Of a DNA stretch of 64,000 nt, positions 34,534-47,114 are shown in pieces. The DNA is taken from NCBI GenBank assembly GCA_951217055.1, contig OX578276.1:58093307-58157306 (forward strand), in the 5' to 3' direction. Numbering within the stretch: position 1 is the first letter of the stretch; every line of letters starts with the position of its first letter. Origin of the DNA: Gerris lacustris (lineage: Eukaryota; Arthropoda; Insecta; Hemiptera; Gerridae). Position numbers and translations under genes: made by a program. Below the pieces are notes generated by a model. It worked only from the letters and a program-made list of their open reading frames with translations. It had not been told where the DNA came from and searched no databases.

Positions 34534-36112
34534 GGCCGTCCGCACACGGGGCGATAGGCAAGCGATACAACAGCAATACAACAGCGATACGATATCGCCA
34601 CCCTGTTGCTTCCTAGGTAAAGGAGGCAATCTATCGGCGATACACTCGGCGGGTGCGATACATGCAATACGGGCGACCTGCAAAGAAGCAACTTTGAAGC
34701 GATATTGCAAGTGTTGCATTTGTTATATGATTTTACCCTCATGGAGTATTCCAGAAGTAATTAGAGGCGGAGAACTATCGATAGTTCCGACCATCGATAG
34801 TTTTCGATAGTTCGGCCACCGACCATCGATAACTATCGATAGTTTTCGATAGTTTTTTAAACTCACCCCCCCCCCCCCCCTCCACTTAGGAAAATCAGTA
34901 TAATTTACTTACAAAATTATAATTTATCAAAAACTATCGATAGTTTTTTTTAACTTAACCCCCCCCCCTCACTCCCACTTAGGAAAATCAGTATCATTTA
35001 CTTACAAAATGATAATTTATCAAAAACCATCGATAGTTTTTTCATAAATCCCCCCCCCCCCCCCCTCCCTCCCACTTAGGAAAATCAGTATCATTTACTT
35101 ACAAAATGAATAATTTATCGAAAACTATCGAAGATTTTTTAAACTCTTACTATAAATGATAAGAAATAAAAGGGATAGACAAGCAAAATATTACGAAATG
35201 GTTAATTTTTTAAATTTAACAGTAAGTAAAAAACTATCGGTTGACTATCGATAGTTGAAAATAAACCATCGATAGTCACCGATAGTCAAAAACCATCGAT
35301 AGTCCGATAGTACCATCGATAGTTCTCCGCCTCTAGAAGTAATGTGACTGCGATAATCCTTGTCTGGTTTTTTTTTTGTATTATTTTATAAAACAAATAC
35401 ATAAATGAATAGAAGCATCATTATATTTAATTTTACGACTAAAATTTAAATAAATTAACTTTAATAATGCTGATAAGTATTTAATTGAAAAAATAACTAA
35501 AGAGGGAAAATAAAGTTAAAGAAATATGTGTTTAGCTTATAATTAAATAAAACTAATATAAAAACAAACAAATACATTTATTTTTATCATTAATATAATA
35601 TACATATTATACGAATATAGATGACTACTTTTTCCTTTATTTATTTGAATTTTTATTTATTTATTTATTTTTTATTTTTTTTTCCATTATGTATTTTTCC
35701 TATTAAATAAATAAAAATGGGCACTTCTTTAAAATGTTACTACCATTATATGAAAATTGAAGGGAGTAACAATCTAAAGAAGGTGACGGAATGTTCTTCT
35801 ATAGACTGTTATTTCCCTTATACAAACAAAATTGTGATAGAACTAAACATTCATTTTTTCGACAAAATTATTAATATTCTCCTCAAAGATTACTGCAATC
35901 ATTAGATTTCGTATTTTTTATAATCTTTTTAAACTTATAACTAATAATTATATAATAACAGATTGAAAATGAATAAAATTAACAGAGTTTCAGGTATGAG
36001 TTGACAACAAAATATCGCCCCGTGTGCGGATGCCCTGATTTTAGATCGCCGATATCGGCAATATCGTATTGCTGTTGTATCGCTTGCCTATCGCCCCGTG
36101 TGCGGACGGCCT
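34534..36112. mobile_element. Harbinger-like non-autonomous element, long terminal inverted repeats
   Basis: GGCCGTCCGCACACGGGGCG continues into a perfect inverted repeat of about 46 bp shared by both ends. TTA flanks each side (34531-34533, 36113-36115), the 3-bp duplication of PIF/Harbinger elements. A second copy of CGCCCCGTGTGCGGA lies inside the right end (about 36015). The body is AT-rich filler plus a nested hAT-like MITE. No transposase is present. Confidence 0.8.
34762..35335. mobile_element. hAT-like MITE with ATCGATAGTT repeats, nested
   Basis: TAGAGGCGGAGAACTATCGA is mirrored at the right end, and GAAGTAAT flanks both sides (34754-34761, 35336-35343) as a perfect 8-bp duplication. 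ACTATCGATAGT words recur throughout. Three tandem units of about 95 bp (from 34888, 34979 and 35077) each contain TTAGGAAAATCAGTAT and TTACTTACAAAAT, separated by C-runs. It interrupts the Harbinger-like element, so it is the younger one. Confidence 0.85.
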
Positions 36113-36115
36113 TAG

Positions 36116-37260
36116 TGATAGATATGAAAGCTTATAGAAACTATATAATATGACTGCCAAGAAGAAGTCATAAACCACCATGTTTCATGAATGGAAGAAT
36201 TTTTTCTTTGTTCAATCCCCATGAAACAAACCATGAAAATAATAATTATGACATTTAGAATGATGTATATAATTTTCTATGAAAACAAATTAGTGTTGTA
36301 GTAATCAAATTAAGGATTCCCTATCTGGGAATGGTTTAGAATAGAGGAGCTTCATTGGCAGATAGGCATGTCAACATAAACTAGAGCTGTCACATTATAC
36401 TGAGAAATGTTTAACTTAAAATATGCATTGAGATAATGATTTCGTTTTTTTATGATTGATAGGCTTTTCCCTTCGTCGCATTAAATTTGAAATGTTTGTT
36501 AATTAGTACTTAATTACAGGTCTAAAACCGGAGGCATTAAGGGGTTAAAGAGAGGAAAATATTTGGAGCGAGAAACCTTAATGATTTTGATGGATAACGG
36601 ATAAGACTGGTCTATAGGGAAAAAGCCTCGCTGACAGTCGAATAGGAAGCTTCCATTAGGTGTGTGGCACCTATACTGGCAGCCATAACACATTTAGACA
36701 GATATGCGACTTTTATAATGAAATAAAATATAAAATACTTCATTCAACCTTAATCTTTATTTAACGGGATTCTCAATAAATCATTAAAAAAAGAAAATTA
36801 AATAATATTGACTATAGTGAATTTAAGAATTAAAATAAATCGTCTCTTTACGTAAATTAAAACTTTTTTTATTCAACATTTTCTTACTAACTAAAAAAAA
36901 GTTAAAAACTTAAAACTAGTTTCACTTTAACTATCATAGTTTAACAATATGTTTTATTCTAATTTTGACAAATCAATAAGGCTAGAATTTGAGAATATAA
37001 TAATAGATATATACATTACATTATTAGTACTGTACAAATCGGAGGACAGATTATATTATGTATTGCATTGGAAGCTAACAGCTAACTTAATGTTTTTATA
37101 ATTACGAATGATCGCTCTAACTTTCAAAACTCTTATTCTATTCAATAAACTAACATTAGAATAGAGTTTTATAAAAAACGTCTGTACGCATGAGGAAGCA
37201 CTTGAGAAGAAGCAACGAGTGAACTCCAAGCATCGAAATTTCGTTCTAATTGGAACACGT
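36116..37260. other. no recognised gene
   Basis: AT-rich sequence without a supported ORF, tandem array or long inverted repeat. Confidence 0.4.
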
Positions 37261-37264
37261 TTAA

Positions 37265-37384
37265 AGGCCCCAGCAGAATGTTTGCTCAAACATGATGTTT
37301 GACGTGTATGGCCAAAATTTGTCCGACATCAGGTTTGCGCAAAACTCATCTTTGCGCAAAATGTGTGATCGTGTGTGGGGGCCT
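37265..37384. mobile_element. small Harbinger-like MITE
   Basis: Ends AGGCCCC and GGGGCCT are inverted, followed by partly matching GCGCAAA/TTTGCTC words, and TAA flanks both sides (37262-37264, 37385-37387). The terminal repeat is short and imperfect, so the family call is tentative. Confidence 0.45.
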
Positions 37385-37439
37385 TAAGGCAGCTTTAAGA
37401 TATGGTAGGTTTTAAGATATTTTGGTTATGATAAATGTT

Positions 37440-37600
37440 GACGGGCAGACCGACAGGGATGCAGGGGACCAAAAATGTTTCCTGATGTCTGAAACACGTT
37501 TCTGTCTGGGAAATGGTTAATTTAAATTCAAAAAGGATTTATAAATTTAATAAAAAATAGGATGATATAAATGATTCCTTTACTTCGGTAAAATTTTAGT
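37440..37600 (-). repeat. interspersed repeat B, copy 2
   Basis: On the - strand it reads ...CAGACAGAAACGTGTTTCAGACATCAGGAAACATTTTTGGTCCC then CTGTCGGTCTGCC, matching the + strand copies at 38700 and 59690. Its start is eroded. Confidence 0.5.
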
Positions 37601-37748
37601 AAATTACATTATACGATATTAATATATTATATATTTGCTGTAATTATACAGTATATATACACCTGTGGTACAAAATAAATAAGAGTACATGTTTCTTTTT
37701 ATTATCATAATGTAGAGTAAATGAAGGAGTAACTAAATTAAAGGCTAA

Positions 37749-38695
<947 letters not shown>

Positions 38696-38697
38696 AT

Positions 38698-38833
38698 TAC
38701 ATATTACTTCCGAGCTTACCGAAGGTAACGGAAGTATTGTGTTCACTTTTGAGAACAAAAAAGTTTTATGCCTCCGATTTTAAAAATTCCAAGACAGAAA
38801 TCCGTTTCAGACATCAGGGAACATTTTTGGTTC

Positions 38834-38887
<54 letters not shown>

Positions 38888-39060
38888 GGTCTGTGTGTCC
38901 GCGAATCCTGAAACGTGCGACGATAACTTGAGTAAATGTCGTCCGATTTTGATGAAATTTGGTATACATGTTCATTTTACCAATGCCCAGGACGAGTTCG
39001 TTGGACAACGTTATCCGTTCAAGCGTTCACGCGCAACGCTCGCGTAAACGTGAGCTTCAA
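38698..39060 (+). repeat. interspersed repeat B, copy 3, with (CTGT)n
   Basis: CCGAGCTTACCGAAGGTAAC is followed by AAAATTCCAAGACAGAAATC, then a (CTGT)n run at about 38836-38886 and AAATTTGGTATACATG. The CTGT run explains complementary open frames on both strands. This is the fullest copy and may be the 3' part of a retroelement. Confidence 0.65.
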
Positions 39061-40800
39061 ATTTAAAATTGGAATTTTTGGTCGGGGAAAAAACCAAACT
39101 TCATCTATTCAATGAGACAAACATTTTTTTCAAGTACAATTTTTTAGTAAAACCAACAGCGACACAGCTATGAAGTGTTAAAGATCACAAAAAACTATTA
39201 ATAATAAACAATATAACAATAAATTAATATAACGATAATGTTAATATAACAATAAAGTACATGATAGGATGCGAGGAAGTTATGTGCCACACCAATTGGC
39301 AGTCTATTTTTTTCTGTATTTATTATTAAAATCCACAATCGTAGATAAAGTACGGTACACAACTCGTGTGAAAACTGCATTTTGCTTTGCTCGTGTGGTT
39401 TTACGACACCGAGGTCGTTCGGGTGCAAACTCCACACTCGCTTGCAAAATGCTACTTTCCGCACTAGAAAATGAATGTACTATTTTATGCTCACCTTTTC
39501 TTTACGGCTCGTGTGACCAGTTTAGACAAATAAATAAATTAAAAAAACTGCTGGAGAGGGAGAGGGATTTATTCGAAGATTGAATTCTTAATATTAAGAA
39601 TATAAAGTTATATAAACTAAAAGTCCAGTTCACGTGCCAGAACCTCTGGCTACCTCTGGCACGTGCACCATAGTTTTTGCCACCCCTATGAATAGAGGAT
39701 ATTTAAACGGTTTTAAAGCATCATACAAAATGTTTTTCATTATGCTTCTTTGGTTACAGTAATGTAATTTTTCACTAAACAAACCTTTATTCTTATGAAG
39801 AAAAGATTTATTTTTTAAAGCTTGTACATAATAAATACTAATGCATTAAGAATAATGGAGCAGTTTGTTTGATCAGAATGCAGAGTGAAGCTGTTCATTG
39901 TTTACTTTCAATCCCCCAAGAAGAATGGAAAGAATTTCCTTTAGAGCTGAGCTATGTTCCAGCAATTTTTTTTTATTAAGCCTGAGGTTATCCTCAGGGC
40001 TTTCTTTCATCCTTTGTTGGAAATTGTAAATATATATTTAAGCTCAGAAAACCAGATAATTTCGAAAGAAGATTTCGATGAAGTAAGCACTTGATATAGG
40101 TAGAACATTTTTACAAAAATAGTATTTTATATGGCTCAATTTAAGAAAAACATTTTGTATTCTACGAATGTTTAGAAGGAACAATAATAATTTATTACTT
40201 TATCATTTGATATATTTTATATATATTCTTTGAATATTTGATTGTTACATTTATAATGCATCTTTTAAGAATAATAGTTTTACTGCACCCATGGTTTGGG
40301 ACCGACAGATTTTTAAGTGGCTTTTAAAAGAGGAAAATTAATTTTACGTATTACGTTACGAGGCAACAATAAATTAAGCCCAATGTCCTGCTCAGATATT
40401 TCTTAGTAAAAAGCCTTGGCTTTGAGTAACATACTAATCAATTTAGTTCGTCCATTCTTACATATATATATATATATAATGTTTATTCATTAAGATCGTA
40501 TTAGGGGCCATAATTGACTTTATTTTGCTTAACCCTGACAGTAACACGTTGTTTTTTAGCGCCTTTCAAACACCCTAGGCTTCCAAGACCTATAAAATAG
40601 ATGAGACAGGGGATAGGTTTCTTCTCTTAATATACAAGTATATTATGAAAAAACACAATGTTAGGGAAAAATAATAATATTAAAAAAATAAAAAAATATA
40701 TTTTACAGAAATAATTTAAATTTTTAAAAAATATACATACAGAAATTTTACAGGTGAGTAACATTCGGCTCAAGAGGCCAACAAAACCTTATATTTAAGC
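39061..40800. other. no recognised gene; small palindrome near 39.65 kb
   Basis: CACGTGCCAGA and TCTGGCACGTG form a short palindrome at 39631-39665. The ORFs on both strands at 39198-39583 are shadows of each other and show no domain. Nothing else stands out. Confidence 0.4.
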
Positions 40801-40807
40801 CTTTTTT

Positions 40808-41783
40808 AGGGTTTCGTTGGTAAAACCAAAAAAAAGAAACCCTTATAGTTTCGATCCTGTGTCTGTCTGTCACTCTGTACGGTTCCAATAACTTTTGAAC
40901 CAAAAGAGATATAAACGTGATACTTTCCAGTATAAAAGATCTTTTTGACGCGCACACAGGAAAAATATAGCGAACTCAAAATTATCAGCTCTTCCAATTC
41001 AAAATGGCAGATAATTCACTTCGCGTAAAAAAAAAAAAAAATTAAATTTTGAGTGGGGTATCATATGAAAGGTATTGAAGAGTAGATTACAAATATATAT
41101 ACCTCTTAGGGATAGTTTTAAATTTTCGGCGCCATTTTGTCAAAAAAAAATCGAAATTTTGCGTGTCCCCCCCCCCTAAAATCGTATTTCCGCTGTTACT
41201 GAAAATATAGAAAAATATGCAAAATGTGTGGTGTGCTGGGCCATAGAGAAAATAAGATTAGCTATTTGATCTGATTTACTGGAAATCCAAGATGGCGGAT
41301 AATTCATGTCACTCGAGAATTTTTTTTTTTTTTAATTTTGAGTGGGGTATCAAATGAAAGATATTGAAGAGTAGATTACAAATATATATACCACTTAGGG
41401 ATAGTGTTTAATTTTCGGCGCCATTTTGTCAAAAAACATCGACATTTTGAGTGTCCCCCCCCCCCTAAAATCGTATTTCCGCTGTTTTTAAAAATATAGA
41501 AAAATATGCAAAATGTATGGCCCAGCAGATCCATAGAATAAAAAAGATTATCAATTTGATCTGATTTACTGGAAATCCAAGATGGCGGATAATTCATGTC
41601 ACTCGAAAATAAGTATTTTTTTTAAAATTTTGAATGGGGGTATCAAATGTAAGGTATTGAAGAGTAGATTACAAAAATGTATAACACTTGTGGTTAACGT
41701 TTAATTTTACGAGCCATTTTGTCAAAAAAACTATACTCCCCCCCCCCCCCCTAATTTTGGGTTCACAATACCAACGAAACCCT
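40808..41783. repeat. inverted-end element with three internal tandem units
   Basis: AGGGTTTCGTTGGTA at 40808-40822 is mirrored at 41769-41783. After a repeat-B-like GTGTCTGTCTGTCAC start, three units of about 290 bp begin near 41051, 41339 and 41631 with GAGTGGGGTATCA. Each holds GGCGCCATTTTGTCAAAAA and a C-run before TAAAATCGTATTTCC. A shorter relative of the unit lies at 59995-60055. Superfamily unknown. Confidence 0.7.
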
Positions 41784-41789
41784 TTTTAC

Positions 41790-43209
41790 GTGAGACTTCA
41801 CGCCTTACCAATTTTTTTTTTTTTTGGTTTTTTGTAAAATGCTGACATTGCAAAAGGCGTGTAGATTTGAGTGACATTGTTTTCAGGGCAAAATTTTTGA
41901 GGAATACCACAGTTGTTGACCTTGAAAAATTAAAATCGACGAATAGGAGAGGGGATTTAAGCAGATCGCGGGTTCGGGAGGCCCATGGTGTTACTGTCAC
42001 GGTTACATAAATAAAGCAATACCATTTCTTACGTGGAATATAGTCGTTTATATTCTTATTAAGGTACATAATACTGGATATAGCAAGTATAGGTATATTC
42101 TATAAATATTAATTTAAGCCCGAGAAATGTCTTAAAAAATATAAAGAACTTAAATTTATGCTATATATTATTACATATCATATAGTTTATTTAGCATTTA
42201 ACATATGAATTTTCTTGATGAATTTACAAAATTCTCACACTTTATCATATTTATTTGCAGTTAATTCATTTTCTAACAGATTGCAGCATGGGTCCAGGGT
42301 ACTCTCCAAGGATAATCTGAAGATAGCATAGAGTCTGTTTATTATGATTAGTTGATGTTTTGTTCCCTTGACAACCTGTTGTTTTAACCTCCCTCCTTTG
42401 TGTGACAGTTTCTCTCACTAAGTGACCACTGAGTTTTTTTTCATTTTTTAATGTCATTGAGATATTTGAATTAATTTTCTGTTTATTTGTTGCTGTGATC
42501 TTTTGCAATAATTTTTGTTTTAATGAAAATGCTAAGTATAAATGATTTAAAGTTATTTATTTATAAATTTTAATTTATTATTTATTTAAATTATTCTTTT
42601 AAATATCTGATCTGTTTACCATGAAACTGGTTATGATAGTCGTGTAATAAGGGGAGAGGGGACATTTAATTTTTTTTATTTAATTTTTTTTGTACAAATT
42701 TAGAGAAACCTGAGTGCGAGAAGAACTCTCAGACGCGACCACTCACGTAACTGTTGAAGTAGCTATCACTCACTAGTATTCTTTCAGGAAGAACAACTTA
42801 AGAAGAACTAGGCAAATATATGGAGTTCGTTGTTATATAAGAAACCTCTTATATTTTAAAATAACGTTTTTTTTAAATAAAAAAAAAATAGTATTTGATA
42901 ATAAAAAATAGCATTCGACTCAGTTAACCCTTACATGCTTCATTTCCCGCATTCATATATAACATCAATTCATATATTCAGGTTCCTTTGAAAAGAAAAT
43001 TTAAAAATGCCACTACATTTGACTTCCTCACTTGGATCTTTTCCAAAATGTAAGCTTTTCATTACTGTACGGTAACAAAAAAGATTTGAAGAAAGCAATT
43101 TATCATCAGTTTTGAACGCTTAAATAATCAAAAGAAATCTACACTCATGCTTTTGTCACTCTCTTATATTTTTAAACAAATGCAAGGAGTCTATTTTAGT
43201 TATTAATTG

Positions 43210-43240
<31 letters not shown>

Positions 43241-44420
43241 TATACAACTTTTTATTTTCTCATATACGTATGTATATATTGAGAAAATATTTTTATGCAA
43301 CAGAAATTTGATAAGGCTGGATCCCTCGTGGTCATTAATTTTTTATAAGTACAACTTCCTCATCTCCTTGTTGTTATATTTATTTCCCGTAGGTAGTTTT
43401 ATATCTGCATCACCAAGTCCCCTTTTTTTACATTTTCTGTTGTATATACACCATTGATAAACAAAAATAATTTCTTGGTACACTTGGCTTTAAAGTCACA
43501 CGTTAAACATGAGTAGCCCATTATATTAAGCTCAATTAAGAATTGAATTACTATACATTTAAATACTTTTAAAATATATAGAGACTCTTTATCATCTGAT
43601 GCTTGAAGTGCTAAAACTAGATAAAAATCTTAACTACTAACTAATTAATAAGTGATTGCGGTGTTTGCATAACTATGAGAAGTTTTCAAAAATATTATAA
43701 GTGAGGACATTTTTTTTTTATAATAACCAGGATTTATGATGACATTTTGCAACAAAAAAAGTGTTCATGATCAACTTGATATAACTTAGGAAACTTTATT
43801 ATAAATTTATTTCTTGCTTAAATAAACATATTTGACTAATTCTTATCTATCCAAATTTTTGCCTAGAAATAATTTAATAAAATATATCATTGTTTCCTAT
43901 ATTTATTTAAATTATTGAAACTGCTGAGGTCAATGGATGTCAAAGGATACAATACATTTACTACTGTAGAAGTATTTATACTGCGAGTATATAATATGCT
44001 TTTATCGATGTACTATATAAGTACATATATTTTACTAAATCGAACAAAAAGCAAAGACAAGAACCCACAAAATGCAATTGAATATTATTTGCATACATAT
44101 TTATGCAAAATATATTAATAATACCTATTTAAAATCGGGGGGCTCGGCAGGGCCCCCGCCAAGTAGAGCACATCCGTACAATATTTACTGGAACCAACTG
44201 AAGCCACAATGAACCCTCCCTCTATTATCTTATTAAAGACACATATATATAAAATGAATTCTAAATTAAAGTTCATTACAAACTGATCCAGAAATAAACA
44301 TTTTCTCTTCTACCCATATTAGTTACATGAGATATATGAGCCTAAAGTTTTGTTATTTTGACACTGACTGAATCCATATAAAAATTTTAAGGTAGGTACT
44401 TCAAGCAATCCTATAAATTT
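41790..44420. other. no recognised gene
   Basis: AT-rich, with a poly-T run near 43220-43240. Open frames at 42266-42508 (- strand) and 43915-44118 show no domain. On the - strand near 43390-43520 a short frame GYSCLTCDFKAKCTKK has paired cysteines, too little to name. Confidence 0.4.
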
Positions 44421-45052
44421 GTATGGGTGACCCGCAATAAATGTCATAATGAAACTGGGGGATTTTATGGGTCAAATTCAACAAAAAATGTCAAGTAAGC
44501 ATATGCCCATTTCTCAATGGTTTTCGAAATATCGATTTATTTATTTTTCCAGAGCGTTTCACGAAAATTTCCAGCAAATTTATAATATCTCAAAAACTAA
44601 ATGGAATAAAGAAAATTGAGCTTATGGAATAATTTTAAAGAGAAAAAAAAAAACAAAAAAACATGTTATTCCTGAATTCTCCACACTTCTAACATCCTTC
44701 AATTGAGAGTAGAATCTGGAATTTCGAGGCCGAATTTTAAAAAATCAAACATTTTAAATGTAACAGGACTTAAAAAATGCCTAGCTGCTGACAAGTGGAA
44801 AATCATTGAGTTATCGTAATAAGTTTTTTTTATGCTCTTTAAAATTATTCCTTTAGCCCATTTACTTTATCTAATTTAGTTTTTGAGATATTATGCATTT
44901 TTTGGAAATTTTCGCCTAAAAAAATAAATAAATCGATATCTCGAGTACTATTGTGAAATGGGTACCTATATCATATTGTAAATGAAACACAATAATTTTT
45001 AAAAATCAGTTTATTGTCTACCACAAGAATTTAAAAAATATACAAATATATA

Positions 45053-45128
45053 GACCGGTTTCGACTGGTTTAGATAATATAAAAATTAAAACAAAAAGTT
45101 ATACATTCTAAAACACTGTCATCTTCAG
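45053..45128 (-). ncRNA. hammerhead-like motif in 3' pseudo-LTR
   Basis: On the - strand CTGAAGA is followed by TGAC, a loop of about 50 bases, GTC, then GAAAC and CGGTC. The GAC/GTC pair could close helix II and the self-complementary ACCGGT could form helix III between two copies. The long loop makes activity uncertain. Confidence 0.45.
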
Positions 45129-45348
45129 TTGACTGATTTATAAAGACTGTGTTGATTTTCTAATTTAAACTAGGAACTTAGGGTAATGTGTGGGTGGGGA
45201 TATAACGGTATAGGGTTTAAACGGATAGGGAAGAGTGTAAGGGTCTTCGGGTTGGATTCAGGTATAGGAGGGTTAGCTTAAACTATGGTTTAACATAAAA
45301 TAATAAAATTCAAGTACAGATAAAAATATGAAACTAAAATATAACTAT

Positions 45349-46323
45349 TTACAACTTTTGTACATTAATATTTTTAATAGGTTTAACTAAAACTGAATTA
45401 TTAATATTGATTATTTCATTAAAACATTGTATAGTATGGGTTTGAAGAGTACGGTGTATTTCTAGGTTTTCAAGCAAGTCTAACTTTTTTCCTTTGGAGC
45501 AGTTATGGAGGAGTTCAAATTGAGTTTTATCGAATGTGTGGTGATTTTCTTTTAGATGTGTGGCAAAACTTGAAATGTGATCCGGATTTTTTATCGCTTT
45601 TTCATGTTCTGATATCCTTTTGGATATTTTCCTTTCGGATTGTCCGATGTAGACTCCTTGACAGGTGTTGCAAGTGTTTTTGTAGACGCCGCTTATGTCT
45701 CCTATGGGGATTTTTTGTTTGACTGAGCCTAATATTTTTCCTAATATTTTGTAAGGTTTGAAGCTAACTTTGGTGTCGTCGTTTTCTATTATTTGAGCTA
45801 TTGTTTCCGAGATTTTGCCTAGGTAGGGTAGACTAATCCAGCAAAAATTATTTTCTGAAATCCTGTTTAATTTGGTTCCTAAGTTGATAGCATGGTGTGT
45901 TAGTTTTTTGTTCATGAGTTTATTGATTATATGACTTGGATAACCGTTATTTTTTGCTATTATTTTTATTATGTTGATCTCGTTATTGCAGTCGGTTTCA
46001 TTCATGGGGATTGTAAGGGCACGGTGTATCATACTATGGAACGCTGCTAGTTTATGTTTTTTATAAGAGTTGGAATTATTATTGATTATGATATCGGAAT
46101 AAGTAGGTTTACGGTAGACTTTGAAATTGTGTTTACTGTTATTTTTATAAATGGTTAAATCAAGGTAGTTTATAGAATTATTTTGTTCGATTTCGACGGT
46201 GAATTTAATCTTGGGGTGTAATGAATTAAGGAAATTAAGAAAAGTGTCTAACTGCCGGTTGGTTCCAAGCCAGAGGCACAGAACGTCATCTACATATCGA
46301 TACCAATATGAAATGTGTGTCAA
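45349..46323 (-). CDS. Penelope-like reverse transcriptase end plus GIY-YIG endonuclease
   Basis: The frame is open for 324 residues. It begins just before the reverse transcriptase catalytic box YRYVDDVLCLW (residues 8-18), followed by INYLDLTIYK and KVYRKPTYSDI, all typical of Penelope-type enzymes. The GIY-YIG nuclease follows, with GVYKNTCNTCQGVYIGQSER (about residues 212-231), KISKRISEHEKAI, and the H-rich end SSFATHLKENHHTFD. The first methionine is not a real start: the finger and palm part before YVDD is missing, cut off by the inverted pseudo-LTR at 46360. The enzyme would copy RNA primed at a nick made by its own nuclease; this copy cannot. No frameshift or stop in the surviving part points to a fairly recent insertion. 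Confidence 0.9.
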   Translation of the reverse strand: MTHISYWYRYVDDVLCLWLGTNRQLDTFLNFLNSLHPKIKFTVEIEQNNSINYLDLTIYKNNSKHNFKVYRKPTYSDIIINNNSNSYKKHKLAAFHSMIHRALTIPMNETDCNNEINIIKIIAKNNGYPSHIINKLMNKKLTHHAINLGTKLNRISENNFCWISLPYLGKISETIAQIIENDDTKVSFKPYKILGKILGSVKQKIPIGDISGVYKNTCNTCQGVYIGQSERKISKRISEHEKAIKNPDHISSFATHLKENHHTFDKTQFELLHNCSKGKKLDLLENLEIHRTLQTHTIQCFNEIININNSVLVKPIKNINVQKL

Positions 46324-46394
46324 TAATTTGTTATTGGATTTAAATATTTTTTCTTAAAATTAGAAAATCAACGCAGTCTTTATAAATCAGTCAA

Positions 46395-46470
46395 CTGAAG
46401 ATGACAGTGTTTTAGAATGTATAACTTTTTGTTTTAATTTTTATATTATCTAAACCAGTCGAAACCGGTC
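46395..46470 (+). ncRNA. hammerhead-like motif in inverted pseudo-LTR
   Basis: The same motif as at 45053-45128 on the opposite strand: CTGAAGA at 46395-46401, and GTCGAAACCGGTC at 46458-46470. Confidence 0.45.
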
Positions 46471-46689
46471 TATATATTTGTATATTTTTTAAATTCTTGT
46501 GGTAGACAATAAACTGATTTTTAAAAATTATTGTGTTTCATTTACAATATGATTTTTTCTAAGTACCACAAAATCTCCGTCAAAACAACCAATGGGTACC
46601 TATATGCTTAATCGTAATTTTTTGTTGTATTTTACCCTTATAATCCATCAGTTTCATTGCGGTCGCGTATTATCGCGGGTCACCCTGTA

Positions 46690-47106
46690 CAGCTAGAGTT
46701 TAATGTACAAAAAAGGAAAAATGGGAAAATTCAAATAAATCTGATTCAAGGCAAATTAAAAAAAACAAAAACAATTACGCACACAAGGGTACATAATTTT
46801 ATAAGATTGTTGTTTAAGATAAAATCTTAAAATAAACAATAGGGAAAGTAGGTACTAAATAACTAATAACAATAAAGTACTAATACTAAAACAGCAAACT
46901 GTTTAACCTCATTGTGCTGCGAAATTGCCAAGTCAGAAGTGCAGTGATTTGGGAAATAAAACAGAGTTTGTAAGGGACAGAGAATATAGGGGGGGGGGGG
47001 GGGGGGGGGAGGCAAAAAACATCATAATTGCACTGGATGGATTAGATCTAGATTAACTTACTCGAACAGGGGGACACGTACACTTAAATTTACTTATTCT
47101 ACTAAT
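46690..47106. other. no gene; G-run
   Basis: Contains a run of about 20 G at 46990-47009, otherwise AT-rich sequence without a supported feature. Confidence 0.5.
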
Positions 47107-47114
47107 ATGTGGAC

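Larger units (their letters stand above)
44972..46590 (-). mobile_element. 5'-truncated Penelope-like element with inverted pseudo-LTRs
   Basis: AATGGGTACCTATAT flanks both sides (44957-44971, 46591-46605), a 15-bp target duplication. The two pseudo-LTR copies, about 44975-45168 and 46360-46555, are nearly identical but inverted to each other, and each holds a hammerhead-like core. Between them on the - strand is the C-terminal half of the Penelope ORF. Inverted or split LTR copies and 5' truncation are known for this group. Confidence 0.85.
44424..46687. mobile_element. TA-flanked inverted-repeat element hosting a Penelope insertion
   Basis: The left end GGGTGACCCGC with AATGAAACTG and CAACAAAAAAT is mirrored at 46590-46687 over about 100 bp. 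TA lies outside both ends, as in Tc1/mariner-type elements. Its interior is itself palindromic: 44515-44645 pairs with 44830-44960 (TAATATCTCAAAAACTAAAT in both). Removing the nested Penelope-like element would leave a MITE of about 630 bp. Confidence 0.7.

Noticed and set aside
38814..39047. Frames with CLSV and TDRQ repeats
   Set aside because: They are the two strands of the (CTGT)n run in repeat B.
42266..42508. 80-residue ORF on the - strand as a host exon
   Set aside because: No splice partners, domain or repeated pattern; length is within chance expectation.
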